A stretch of DNA of 64,000 nt from Gonocerus acuteangulatus (Eukaryota > Arthropoda > Insecta > Hemiptera > Coreidae), in the NCBI GenBank assembly GCA_946811695.1, contig OX328127.1:43689396-43753395 (forward strand). The letters are read 5' to 3'. Under the pieces are notes generated by a model. That model searched no databases, had not been told where the DNA came from, and saw only the letters and a program-made list of their open reading frames with translations. Shown here in pieces: positions 42,957 through 54,699 of the stretch (its first letter is position 1; every line of letters starts with the position of its first letter). A program made the position numbers and the translations under genes.

Positions 42957-44194
42957 TGCAGGAACTGCGTCATCTTAGCGCGGTTACGTACATCTCGAAT
43001 AAATGGAATAGATTAGCATCACAAATCACAGGAAACTGACAGTAGCCAACTTACACTGAATAATACGACTAATTCTTAATCCTCATTCTTGAGGAAGTCT
43101 GAAAAAGTCAATACAATTATGTACTGAAAACGTACTTACTCTTTGACTACTGCTCAGAAGGCTCTATTCTAAACAACCAAAAATTAATTGTCATTTTAAG
43201 TATCTTGTTTTACTGGCAAATTCGTTTTATTGTTATAATCAACTGTAAATTTGAGCTTTATGGCGTATAAAATACAATTCTGTCGTGGGTTAAATCATTC
43301 TATAAAATAAGAAATAACAATAACTTCAGTTGGAGGCTATGAGGAAGGTTATATAGACAGAATTCAAAACAAACTACGTCATCATGTTTAGCCACAGCCA
43401 TCTTGATTACCACAGCCACTCCAAACTTATTATTACCAATACCTTTCAACGTTTCTTAGCTTATTTTACTAATATACTAATTTTACTGATAAATGCAATT
43501 TAAAACAAGAAACAACCAACTACAAAGTGAGATAAACAAAGAGAAAAACCGATTCAATAGACTTTTTTAACACTTTTTAAGCTTTAAGTGCTTATATCTC
43601 TCATTGACGTTGCCCCATCGAATATTGCTTCAGAACATTTTTTGTAGAGACTTTAGTAAGCATTCGAATGGTCGCCTTCCACTTACCACGATTTCCCAAC
43701 CGTTATCGAGATATTTATGAAAAATGTATAAAGATCCGAAAACTTTTCATGTATATTAACAAAAAAAAATGTTTTCGCATACTTCCTTAACTCCAAATAT
43801 AACCAAAATTTAAATGTATCGGGTGGAATTAATTTCCAAGATGTAGAAAATATTTCAACTGAATCCCGCGATTCTAAGTACCCACAAAAAAATAATGACT
43901 TACAAAAACATTGATTCCACTTTTCTCAGGAAAGGCTAGAGATATCGCTTGAAAATGGTTTCATTCGTTTTCCTATGCTAAGAAACATATAAAACAAGTA
44001 CCTGCAAGCATATAAACTCAAAAACGTAAGCCTTACGAATTGTTTTGCACGAATTTCGCCATAAACACTATCTTCCAGTAGGCGGATTCTGCTGGCTAAC
44101 GAACTTCACCTTTCAAATCAAACGACATATTTTTGAACCAAATTTCATCAAAATCGGACCATTTTTGAGCTTGCTAGAGCGCGAACAGACAAGC

Positions 44195-44264
<70 letters not shown>

Positions 44265-44390
44265 ATTTTAGCCACCTATATTTTCGTGATCTATAGGGTC
44301 TGAAACGAGAAAGTTTCTAGTCGGCACGTCCGGATCGCGTCATGAGGTCAATCTCATAAGCGGGTTCTCCCTATGGAGATAGGGAGTAAC
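42957..44390 (-). repeat. Family X copy inserted in the Tc1-like element
   Basis: Starts at the A-run before GACCGACTTGCAGGAACTGC, contains CTTATATCTCTCATTGACG, a GGCGGATTCTGCTGGCTAAC block and 62 bp of (TA)n (44199-44260), and ends GTAACCGCACTAA. The uninterrupted target survives in the Tc1 right repeat, where the complement reads GTCAACAAAATGTGG. Confidence 0.75.
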
Positions 44391-44759
44391 CGCACTAAAA
44401 TGTGGAATGTAGTTTTGTTACTTTCAAATACCTTGTGTGAAGAAATTAAAAATTATTCTTTTTTTAATGGCCAAACTGTGGGTATCCATTGTCCATTCCG
44501 GAAGCAATAAATATAACTGAATGAAACGATTGGAAAAGTTTTTCATTTGAGAGGTCTGTTACATTTCATGTTTTTGAATTTTTCATTGATTTATGTTTCA
44601 CATGATGTATTTGGCACCCAGTTTTGACTAGAAATTTTGAGCGGAGAATTCAAAAAGATTGCAGGGTAGTCTAATAATTTTAATCCAGAATTTGCACATA
44701 ATTTGAAATAAAACTAAAAATTGTGCAAAACATTGCGGGAGGGAAAATGTTAATACACA

Positions 44760-44984
44760 GTTTGGCCGCAACATTTTGTGGACAGACGAAGCCACATTCA
44801 CACGGAATGGAATATTTAACAGTCCCAATTCGCATACTTGGTTTCATTTTAGCGCGGTTCCTCCCTCCCCCATAGGGAGGAACCCCGCTTATAAGGTTGG
44901 TCTCATGAAACAATCCGGAAGTGCCGACTAGAAAATTTCGCGTTTCAGAACCCCTAGAGACCGAAAATAACGGTGGTTAAAATT

Positions 44985-45048
<64 letters not shown>

Positions 45049-48000
45049 AATATATTTGTCTGTTCGCGGATTTCTGGCTTCCCTGATGGTCCGATTTTGA
45101 TGAAATTTGGTACAAAAATCTGTCGTCCAATTCGAAAGGACAAGTTCGTTAACCAGCAAAATCCGCCCACTGGAAGATGGCGTTTGGGGCGAAATTCGCG
45201 CAAAAAAAATCGTAACGCTTATGTTTTTGAGTTCATAAGCTTGTAAGTACTCGTTTCATAGGCTTCTTGGGCTAGGAAAACGAATGAAACCATTTTCAAG
45301 GCGATAGCTTTAACCGTTTTCGAGAAAATTGGAAAAATACCGTTTTTGGTTTGGGTACTAAGAATCACGGGATTCAGTTGAAACATTATCTGCATGTTCT
45401 TCTTTCATTAAAACTAATATGTTGAAAGTTTTGTGACGTTTGGAGTTAAGGAAGGGTTTGAATAAAATATTTTATTAACAGACATGAAAAGTTTTGGGAA
45501 CTTTGTATACTTTCATTAATATCTCGAACACGGTTGGGAAATCGTGGTAAGTAGATAGAAACTATTTGAAAGCTTACTAAATTGATTTCGTTTATATCAT
45601 ACGGTTCTTTTGGTCTGTTTTTATTCCTATTTGACAATAAAACAGATTAATTAAAATAAGAAAAACAATTCATTGTTATTATATATGATATTATTGTTAT
45701 TATATCATTTGTTGACATTATATATATCAGGCTGTACCGTATAACATGTCAGTTTTGGATTTGCCGATTTCCTTCAAATGTCTTGAAACTGTCGAGGCTC
45801 CTAATCCGAGTTCTTTGGCATATTCCCTATTGTTTGCAATTGCTTATAGTAGCCAAATGTATTTGCCAATAACATAGGATACGTATAATTAGAATATTTT
45901 ATTTTTGCGGAATCTTGGGATTCTCAGATCCCGTATGAATATCTATTAGGCCCCCTTCTTATATTTTCCTTAATATCTCGAAAAGGGTTAGGAAATCGTG
46001 GCAAGTGAAATGTAACAGTTCGAAAGCTTACTAAATTCTCTACAAAAAATGTTTTGAAGAAATGTTTGATTAGGAGAAATAAGTGCTTAAAACTTAATTA
46101 GTTAGTTTCGTTTATTTAAACGGATCTATTTGTGTGTTTCTCGCAGTTTTTTTTTCACTGCTCGTTATTTTTGTAATTTCTTATAGCAGTCAAATGCATT
46201 TGTCAGTAAACATGATATGTATAATTAGAAGCAATATTTTGTTTGTTAGAATTCGAAGATGCCTTATGAATATCTAGATTACAGTACTGGTGTTGATCTG
46301 TTCTGGGGTCATTTAGAATTGTTCTTGGTATTCCCTATTTTCATCTGTTACCCATAGTTTTTTATTGCTAGTAGTTTTTCTTATTGATTATAGAATATAA
46401 ATCTATTTGATTATAAAACAGGATACGTAAAATTAGTAAGAATATTTCGGAGATTTCTAAGCGAAATGCCTTGTAAGATTTTCTACCACTACGAACGGCG
46501 TTTTTCCTCTATTTTTATCCACCAGATAGGCTTTATTTGGCATATTATTCTATATATGTTTTATTAAGCAGGGGATTCTGATGAAATGTCGTGTTTTTGC
46601 TGTGGATTTTAATTACGATGTATCTAAGATTGGGTAACATTAGCGAGTCTACATAGTGAAGAACCGACGACGGAGGTAGACTTCTTGCTATGATTTAGTC
46701 TACAAATGTATATTAAGCCCTAAATCCAAAAAATAAACTTCACAACGGTTAGATACTATGAGCGAATAGAGTCGGTTTAGTGCCCGGACTGAACCCTCCT
46801 TGCAGGAAATTTACCTGCTTGGAGTTAATCCTCATGAGTTGTAAATATACCCCAGGTATCTGCTGACACAAATACAAAGCCTAGCTACGCAGTCCAGGCA
46901 ACGAATGCTTGAAAACAGCTATAGGTAGAAATGTTTTGAACACAATTTTTGACTTCGTAACTTTGTTTGGGCTGGATAGGAGGTGAACATATCAAAAGTC
47001 CTTACCCTTTACCTTTGAGCCGGGGGGAAGGGGGGTTTTAGAAGGTCCCATTTTTCGGATGTTCACTAATATCTCGGAAACCCTGCGTCCTAGCGACATG
47101 ACTATTCTATAACAAATGAATGCTGATTAAATTTCATACAAGTTCTATTCTACAATAAAAGTTCTGGAAATAACACAGTTCCATACATAGGTTATATACT
47201 AAATATTCATAAAGATTACTTAGTTGTAACCCGATTCATCAATTAGCAATCAATAGTTTTCAACGCAGGTTATATACTAAATATTGATAAAAAGTATTTA
47301 ATTAGAAAAAAACAAGCTTTCTCAAGACTTGTTTTTAGTCCATTTGTATCTACTCCTTAATTAGGAATATTATTCTATATCTTGACTTGTTATTCGTCAA
47401 GACTTGTCCTTCTTTATCTACTAGATAGGCTTTATTCGGCATATTATTCTATATAGGCTATATTAGGCATGGTATTCTACTCAATCTTTCTTGTACTTCT
47501 TCTTGATCCTTCTGTATCCACTAGAATTAGGCATATTTTGTATTGATTTATAGAGCTTTGCTTTAGAATTAGAGCCGGATTGTGTAATTTCCGCTTCTAT
47601 GTATAAGTTAACTACTGTCGGTGTCCCTGATGCCTTAACATCACTTTTATTCGAGATGTTCGAGAGGATTTCGACAATTTTCTCGAGATATATATAAAAA
47701 AAAAAGTTTATTTCTTTTCTAAGCTTTTCAAATGACACTAGGGATATGAACGGAACCGCGCTAAGATGATGCAGTTCCTAAGAGTCGGACTTTTTATTAA
47801 TCCTTATGCCGTGTGAAGGTCCACTATCATTATCAGTTCCAAGATAACGTGTGGTTCGGAATTTTGGACGAATATCTTCTTCAGCCAATCCTGATTCCTG
47901 ACAGGATTGATTCAACATATTTTTAACATAAACCTCCACACGATTTAAATACGACCGACCTATTGCATTGGAAGAGGTTCATCTGGCACATAGATTCATG

Positions 48001-48075
48001 GTTCCAGATGGATTGCTGTCCTGGACATAGCAGCAGTGCTGTTAGACAGTGGATGGATCCACTGCCCAAGTTCAT
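44760..48075 (+). pseudogene. DDE transposase of the Tc1-like element, split by an insertion
   Basis: Plus-strand frame near 44772-44843 reads ILWTDEATFTRNGIFNS...HTW, the first catalytic Asp region of an insect-type Tc1-related transposase. The coding sense resumes at about 47800 with YQFQDNVWFGILDEYLLQP and later WFQMDCCPGHSSSAVRQW (second Asp region, WFxxDxxPxH). A stop follows PDRIDSTYF, and the gap is filled by a family X copy. Confidence 0.75.
44851..47796 (+). repeat. Long family X copy (2.9 kb) inserted in the transposase gene
   Basis: Opens with TTTTAGCGCGGTTCCTCCCT and a hairpin (GGTTCCTCCCT/AGGGAGGAACC), then CCGGAAGTGCCGACTAG and (TA)n (44986-45050). It ends with GGAACCGCGCTAAGATGATG...GTCGGACTTTTT. 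Its distal part has partial internal duplications: 45962-46125 repeats part of the 45450-45600 block, and AGATAGGCTTTAT units recur at about 46524 and 47422. Confidence 0.65.
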
Positions 48076-48792
48076 AAAGGTCCAATTGCAAATTTAGCAA
48101 ATTTTCAAATATATTAGCAAATATTTTAGTGCCAACAACATCGTGCAAAAGATAAATCAATGAAATAAATTTTCCAATCATTTCTTTCAGTTACTTTTTA
48201 TTGCTTCTGGACTGGACAATGGATACCACAGTTTGGACATAAAAAAATGAATAATTTTTAATTTCTTCACACAAGGTATTTGAAAGTAACAAAACTACAT
48301 TCCACATTTTGTTGACAAAAGGGAGCCAATCTTCCAATTTATCCCTGAATAAACCTCCACTTTATTTGCATGGATTTAATGCTTATTAAATGTACAAGTT
48401 TTCGTGTAAGTATTGAATTTGTAGTCCGTTAGGGGGCTGAGGAAAAAAATCGCGAAAAAACTCTGATTCATTGATAAAAACAGAAGTTCATTATTGGACG
48501 TCCAGGAAGTATCTTTTAATAATGATTTTAGTGAAATAAATTACTGTATTTTCAAAGGAAAGTTTGTCTATTTTATGATGGCATAATTAGAATTTAATTA
48601 TCTTGAATAGTTTTTGAGAAATCCTTTCTTATTCACTAAACAACATGACTACGTTAAAAAAAAACAGAAAATTGAACATATCTCCTTTTCCTTGCGGAAT
48701 CGGACCATACTTGAAATGAACTTTTTTGTTGGAAATTACGTCTGCAATCACCTGCTAAAGTTTGGCTACTTAGACCTGAATCACCCTGTATA

Positions 48793-48839
<47 letters not shown>

Positions 48840-48841
<2 letters not shown>

Positions 48842-49080
48842 AATTTGTACCACCATCATTTACAATACAAATTCATACTTACAAACATTGACCCATGCAC
48901 ATGCGATAACCACACAGTAGAGACAGTACAGACACTCACTTAATATACGAATGCAAACAAACACAACATTTACAAAAACCAATCAGCCCCAAAAAGCTAT
49001 TTACTGATTATTTCTCCATTTTAAGTAAATTAGCCATAAATATTTACCAACTGAGAGAAGAAAAGGGCACTTCCTGATAA
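48840..49080 (+). pseudogene. LINE 3'-end fragment
   Basis: Plus-strand frames with stops give TDTHLIYECKQTQHLQKP then KKLFTDYFSILSKLAINIYQ, the HxxxxC and hydrophobic-helix tail seen in I/Jockey-clade LINE C-termini, as at 18.4 and 24.0 kb. Confidence 0.5.
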
Positions 49081-50017
49081 GAGTATGTCCAGTTAATACT
49101 TAATATAAGTTTTTGATTTGTTTAGAAATTGTTTATTTTGTAAAGTAATTCGAAAAAAAAAATTATTTCTTACGCACAAGATATGTCAAAAATGGCATGG
49201 GGTTTGCAGAAAAGTAATGTCCCTCACCATTCTTCCATGTACCTTCAACTTGAAGTACCACCATTATGCAGTACAATCAGTAGTATCTTCGAATATGCGA
49301 TTATTTTTCTACCCATCTGGAATGTTAGTTTTCTAGGTCGATTTAGGATGCTTTCTATTTGATTTAGGGTTGCGCTAAGACTGTTAGGAATGGCACGGAT
49401 CGAAGTTGGAGGTTGCGGTGAGGGGAGTTTCTAGCAGCCAATATGTACTCCTTTGTCGAGGCAAGGTGTGAATTCGCAATGAACCACTTCCCTCTCTTAC
49501 AACTTACTTCCACCCTTATCTCCTTTCTATTCCACATCCTAGTCCCAGTTCCTTAGAGAAAATACTACAAATCGAAGAAGAAACTCAAAAGTTGTATAGC
49601 AGTTGGACGGAATAATCAATCAGTCACCGGGGCCTATGTAGGAAATACTTTTGGGGGAGGGGGCTGGGAGCACCGGTTATGGAATACTAACAACCTAGAA
49701 CTTGGATAGTTAGCCAACTAAAACGCTATTGACCCCACAAAAAAAAAAATTTCTGAACAATTTAATTTAATTATTTGAGGTTTTTATGATACATTTTTAC
49801 CGAATAAAACAAAATTTTGGGGGAGGGCTGCAGCTCCCTCAGCCCCCCTTATATACGCCCATTATCAGTCAATGTATTTTGATTGCTATAATTTACAAAA
49901 GTTTCTTCCTCAAACTGGGAATGGAGACCTGTTTTTCGGTAGAAATTGGAGTTTACTGCAGAAAAAAATAAAATTACAACTAAATTTACAATTAGAAAGA
50001 CAAAAATTTAATTAATT
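49081..50017. other. No gene supported
   Basis: AT-rich host sequence. Short frames without recognisable domains. Confidence 0.4.
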
Positions 50018-50160
50018 GTTAACATCCACTTATACAGAAAACAGATTTTTCTGGAGGGTTATCGTTTCCTGTCCTGGCTAGGGCTAATGCCTTTTTTTTT
50101 TCTTTTTTTTTTCGAAAAATAAACCACTTCACCTAATACGAATCGAACAACACGATAAGT
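50018..50160 (-). repeat. Degraded tRNA-derived SINE
   Basis: On the minus strand: a GTTCGATTCGTATTAGGTGA B-box region, an A-rich interruption, GGCATTAGCCCTAGCCAGGA, and a tail with GTGGATGTTAA. The order matches the SINE at 20440-20655. Confidence 0.6.
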
Positions 50161-50564
50161 AAATGAGAACCATGTTTTTATTACTTTTAGCGGAAGCGAG
50201 TTATTTTTGCTTGTCTACCTCTAGTTTCCTGGGCATCTCGCTCTGCATTGAAATGTTTTTGCAGGGCTCCAAGTTTCCAAATTATTTTCTTCTTTTTTAT
50301 GTACACGGCAACCATTATCAAATCAAGATTTCGAGTTGATATGTAAAACAAATATGAAATCTCCTTTAATCTATTGGAAAGCACAGAAAAGTATTTCAAA
50401 GCACTACTAAAGATATTATCTTTAATAAGTACTTTAAGCTAAAAAATAAAACCTAATGAGTAGGTTTCATCATAATTATTGTCCTAATCCTTTGTTTTTG
50501 TATAAAAATGAAGAAGATATTACTAGTACTGTAAGGATCTAAATAATGTCGGTTCTGAACATGA

Positions 50565-50636
50565 GCCTCTTTAGCTCAGCGGCAGAGCACTGGTCTTGTA
50601 AACCAGGGGTCGTGAGTTCAATCCTCACAGGAGGCA
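50565..50636 (+). tRNA. tRNA-Thr (anticodon UGU)
   Basis: A 72-base cloverleaf. The acceptor stem GCCTCTT pairs with AGGAGGC (one T-G), the D arm is GCTC...GAGC, the anticodon stem CTGGT/ACCAG encloses CTTGTAA (anticodon TGT), and the T arm GTGAG/CTCAC encloses TTCAATC. There is no intron and CCA is not encoded, as in eukaryotes. It ends with A73 discriminator and a run of eight or more T at 50641, a Pol III terminator. It is the only intact tRNA gene here. Its A- and B-boxes are intact, so it is probably functional. Confidence 0.97.
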
Positions 50637-50640
50637 TATG

Positions 50641-50650
50641 TTTTTTTTTC
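50641..50650 (+). terminator. Pol III T-run terminator of tRNA-Thr
   Basis: A T run begins four bases past the tRNA end, as expected for RNA polymerase III termination. Confidence 0.8.
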
Positions 50651-50651
50651 T

Positions 50652-52219
50652 TATTATTTATATTTATAACTCATTCATAGTAGTTATGATACTCTCCCTG
50701 TCTTACGTACAGTTTTAGATTTTTTTTTTTTTTTTTTTTCTTTCATTAAATCGATTTTATTTTTTCAAATAACAACTGACTTTTAAAACTGGCGATTTTT
50801 ATTATTTTCTTTACTGATAATTTCAAATTTATTTGCATTTATGAGCTGTTCACTTTTTGTTTTACTGAACAACAAATCATAATATGTCTTATTCATACTA
50901 AAACATTTAATATAAAATAACTTTCAAAACTATTCCACACATAAAATTAATGCAGCACAGAGTTCTAATATATTTCTTTTACGTGGTATTTTTTAATAAG
51001 ATAAAAAATGAAATAAAAACACACTCCTTTCCCCCCACCACCCCCTCATGTTTTCCACGTCAGCGTAAATCACCATCATGAGCTTTTGTTTCGAAGTAAC
51101 CATACCTTCTGGATACTAAAACGTATTTTGATTACGTACATAAAAGTAGCACATTGAGACATTTTAAGTTAACAATTAATATAAATATTGAATAATAATA
51201 ATAATACAAATACTAAGTTAAGAGAAAATGAAATGAAGAAAAATACATAAAGAAAATATATACATATCGTCCCTGCCATGTCAAACTATCGAATATGCAA
51301 AATCGTGTTTATAGATTCCAGGCTTTGCTCTTGGATTGTGGGCGATACGGCTTGTCGCAACTCTAACCTCTTTATAGCCTTTAAATAAATTGTGTTGACG
51401 TGTAGATTTCTGTGAATGCGAATAAAGAACTAAAGGATCTTGTGAGTATTAAAATGTTTAAATTTGGTTTGCCATTGATGTTTAAAATAGTTAAAACTAT
51501 TGTTTTGAGTTCGGCTGTCGACTGATGACAAGTTACTATTTTGTTTAGAGGCGGTCTTTCTTTTAGGGGTTGAGCTTTCTTTATAGCTATTTATGTTTTC
51601 AATGGACTTGGAATACAAATAATTTATCAAAACGATTTTATTTTTAATTTTTTGTAATAGTTTTGTATATTATCGACTTGTGTGTGGTATATTTAAAAAA
51701 AAGAACGTTCTTAAGAAAAATAAAATACTTCAACTGCTCTGCTTAAAAAATACCACCACACCTGCTTTATAACCTTCTCAGTGATGGAATTTAATTGACC
51801 TAACCTATCCTCTGTTTATTATTCATGGTTTATAAGTGGTGGAACAGGATTACATATTTAAAATCTTATTATAATTTATGTGAAAAGTTAGACTCAGTGA
51901 ACGCTTCACTCTGCCAACTCCGGCATAATTTGAACTTTCTGAATCCATTATTTATGTGTTTACATGCTTATCAGGACGCCATAATTGACTGACTTTTATG
52001 CTGGAAGTAATGAGTTTTTCATCTACTTTTTGTCGGGTCTTTTTTCTAATTATTCACTTCGAAATCGGAGGTAAACAATTTAAATTTATTGGCTGGGCAA
52101 AGCTGGACGTTGGGAATCATATCCATAACATTTTATTAAATAAAAATCGATAAACCAGGAAAACCACTAAAAAATTCTTCTTTAGGTTTTTCAAGACCAA
52201 AAAGAATTTCCTTGAGATG

Positions 52220-52223
<4 letters not shown>
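50652..52223. other. No gene supported; MITE fragment at 51262-51390
   Basis: T-rich around 50720. At 51267-51301 the sequence ATCGTCCCTGCCATGTCAAA repeats the left end of the 31412 MITE, with related interior (GTGGGCGATACGGCTTGTCG) but no right end. The rest is AT-rich without recognised features. Confidence 0.5.

Positions 52224-52273
<50 letters not shown>
52224..52273. repeat. (TA)n microsatellite
   Basis: About 50 bp of alternating TA directly abutting the palindrome at 52274. Confidence 0.95.
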
Positions 52274-52277
<4 letters not shown>

Positions 52278-52465
52278 GGATGTCATCTCAAAAAGAAGTT
52301 TTTAACAGTAAGTATACAAGGCAATAAAATAAATTCAAATAAAATAAAATTTAAGAAAAAAGAATCATTGATATATATATTAATGATTCTTTTATTTTAT
52401 TTTATTTGTATTTATTGCCTTGTATACTTAATGTTAAAAACTTCTTTTTGAGATGACATCCCACT
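52274..52465. mobile_element. 192-bp palindromic MITE
   Basis: AGTGGGATGTCATCTCAAAA at the left has its complement at the right end, and arms of about 85 bp pair (AAGTATACAAGGCAATAAA with its complement) around an ATATATATTAAT centre. It sits at the edge of a TA tract, suggesting TA-directed insertion. Confidence 0.9.
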
Positions 52466-53132
52466 TTCATTATAGGATAAATACTCATCATTTTCTGATT
52501 TTATCATAGTGGAACTACTAATACATTTAACGCACTTATTTAGGTATATTCAAATAACTATTTCTGTTTTGAAAAGGGATTCTGTCCGTTGCCTTTACTT
52601 TCCAAATCGAAACTTATTAAATTCTCGCATTTAAATTCTTCCTTAAGTGTCTACTCGCTAGCTTCCCAGGCAATATTAATAATTTTTATGTTATGTTGTA
52701 CCATTTTTTAAGCCAGCGTTTCTCTGACACGATGGAATACGCCGTCAGTGAATTATTTTTAAATCGTTATCTAAGAAAAAAAAGAGAGAAAAAAATGTGT
52801 CATGCTTTTCGACACTTAAAAGCCCCTTGAACACGGTCGAAGGGGTTCAGCTACAAGTTTTATTAGTATATTACTTGGTAAATCGAATAAAATCACTTTT
52901 ATGGTTTTTAACGGCTTACTAGAAAATTAGCAACTAATGACATTTGGTTTCAGTTGCCCCAAGACGACACAATGATTTGAAACGTTCTTAAAAGTTTAAG
53001 CTAAGATTGTTTTGACGTTTGGAGTAGTGGAACTTTGCTACAAAATAATATTTTATGAAGAGTAATAGAGTCTTATATAAATATGACTCATGTTGTTGTT
53101 GTTTTTAATTTTTTTTTTATTTATTTTTTTAC

Positions 53133-53211
53133 TGTACTGGCCACGCCCGACGTTGCTTAACTTCGGTGATCTATGGGAACCGGTGTATTCAACGTGGCTA
53201 TGGCCGTTAGC
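53133..53211 (-). repeat. 5S rRNA-derived fragment with A-rich tail
   Basis: The minus strand runs GCTAACGGCCATAGCCACGT through AGTTAAGCAACGTCGGGCGT to CCAGTAC, the first two thirds of 5S rRNA, then A-rich sequence. It lacks the SINE body of the 21047 copy. Confidence 0.8.
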
Positions 53212-53514
53212 GTTTTTTTTTTAATTGTTTTTATTTTTGGACAGGCAGATTTTTTTTTATCGTGAGGTTATCGTCGAAGTGGCGAAGCCCTCAATAAAAT
53301 CGAATGAAAAATTAAATTAATCAAAAATGGTTGAAACTTGAGGAAAGCGAAAACATAACTCAAATATCTAACAGATTTCCAAAACAAAAGATCTAGCCCG
53401 TCTCATTAGGTATCCTGATTCGGTTAAATAGGTGGTGGAAGCATTTTCCTCTATTCCACTTTTGGTCCCTGAGTAAGCTTTATGAAACACACCCCATAAT
53501 TACTCAAATTTTCG

Positions 53515-53830
53515 AAAACTACATCCACTGTAGAATCATAATGTACACAAAAAAAAAATTGTTTTTGCTACCTGGACACACAAAGTTCTTTGGAAATACT
53601 GATGCGGACAAAGAAACGAAAATTTCAGCGATAAGCTGCACCAAGACAACAACACTGAACAAGAACGAATGGCAAAAGACATGGACGTACACTACAGACA
53701 AAGTAGTGAAATAAAAGAGTAAGTACCTGGCCGTCGAGAAACCAACACTCAAGAAGAGAATAAGTCGTGGTTACCAGGCTCAAAATAGGTCATTCAGATG
53801 TCATGACGAACCACTTAGCACAGAATTTCT
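53515..53830 (+). pseudogene. LINE RNase H/tail fragment
   Basis: Frames with an in-frame stop read LPGHTKFFGNTDADKETK (matching the WxPGHxxxxGNExADxxAK end of LINE RNase H), then KNEWQKTWTY, then YLAVEKPTLKKRISRGYQ. This is the RNase H of I-clade-type LINEs, now dead. Confidence 0.7.
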
Positions 53831-54250
53831 AATGTAGCATGACAATAAAAAAAAATACTGAATGATTACAAACAAGGGGACTACTTAGACATACCACACG
53901 ACATGTGAGAGGTACTGATGGTAGTCCACATATGGATACTTAATAAAAATGAAGTATTTTGAATTTTTGCGCAGGTTTTTCATTGTACATTATTTTATTT
54001 TATTTAAATTTGTTTTTAATGGTTGACTAGTTTTATTATGAATATTTGACGAAGCTAAGGTGACTTGATTGTGTGTATTTTATTTTTTCGGTTTCGATAG
54101 TTGTTAACAGGAAATCGAGGATGAGGTTGTGAACACGTAAACGTTTTGCCACTAAAAAAAAGATATACAGTGGACGCGTTTTCCCATTTCTTCATCCTAA
54201 GTTCTTTTTAATTTTTTTTTTATATTTTTTTTTTTTTATTTATTTTTTTA

Positions 54251-54413
54251 TATGGCGCCTCGACATCTCGGCCATTAACGCTGACATCCATGGTGCAGCG
54301 AATAATTTTCTCAGCGAGCCGTGAGATGAGAAAATTCCTGCGGCCAGTGGGAATCGAGACCACCCCGCATGAGAATCTAAGGTTTTAGCTACTAGATCAC
54401 GGGGAGACCCTGT
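54251..54413 (-). repeat. tRNA-derived SINE with shared 3' module
   Basis: The minus strand has a tRNA-like head (AGGGTCTCCCCGTGATCTAG, B-box GGTCTCGATTCC) and a 3' module GCGTTAATGGCCGAGATGTC...GGCGCCATA. The same module ends the SINEs at 60850-61014, 22270-22338 and, after a 5S head, 21047-21240. Confidence 0.78.
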
Positions 54414-54699
54414 CCTAAGTTATTACAGTCACAATTATCCAACAGTTAAACATCAAAAATTGCTAAAACAAAATATTAAAAAAAAATCGTTTAGAGCCTT
54501 CTGCTCAAATTCAGGAACATAAAAATGATTGAGGACCACCCGAAAAACCTATGTAATGTACTGTATAACATACGGTCTTCTTTTCCGCACGTTTATTCAT
54601 CGCTAAAGCATATTTATGCTAAAAAAGAATATTATTGAATACATGTTGTTTTTTTGCGATTTATCACAGACAAGTCCACATTCTAAATTTAATTTTTAA

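Larger units (their letters stand above)
42523..48788. mobile_element. Tc1/mariner-superfamily element with about 600-bp inverted repeats, invaded twice by family X
   Basis: The termini are CAGGGTGATTCAAGGTCTAA at the left and the complement CAGGGTGATTCAGGTCTAAG at the right, flanked by TA. The inverted similarity continues for about 600 bp, on the left across an insertion (42523-42956 then 44389-44540), on the right 48788-48180. Transposase remnants lie between. Without inserts at 42957-44388 and about 44850-47796 the element would be about 1.9 kb. Confidence 0.82.
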
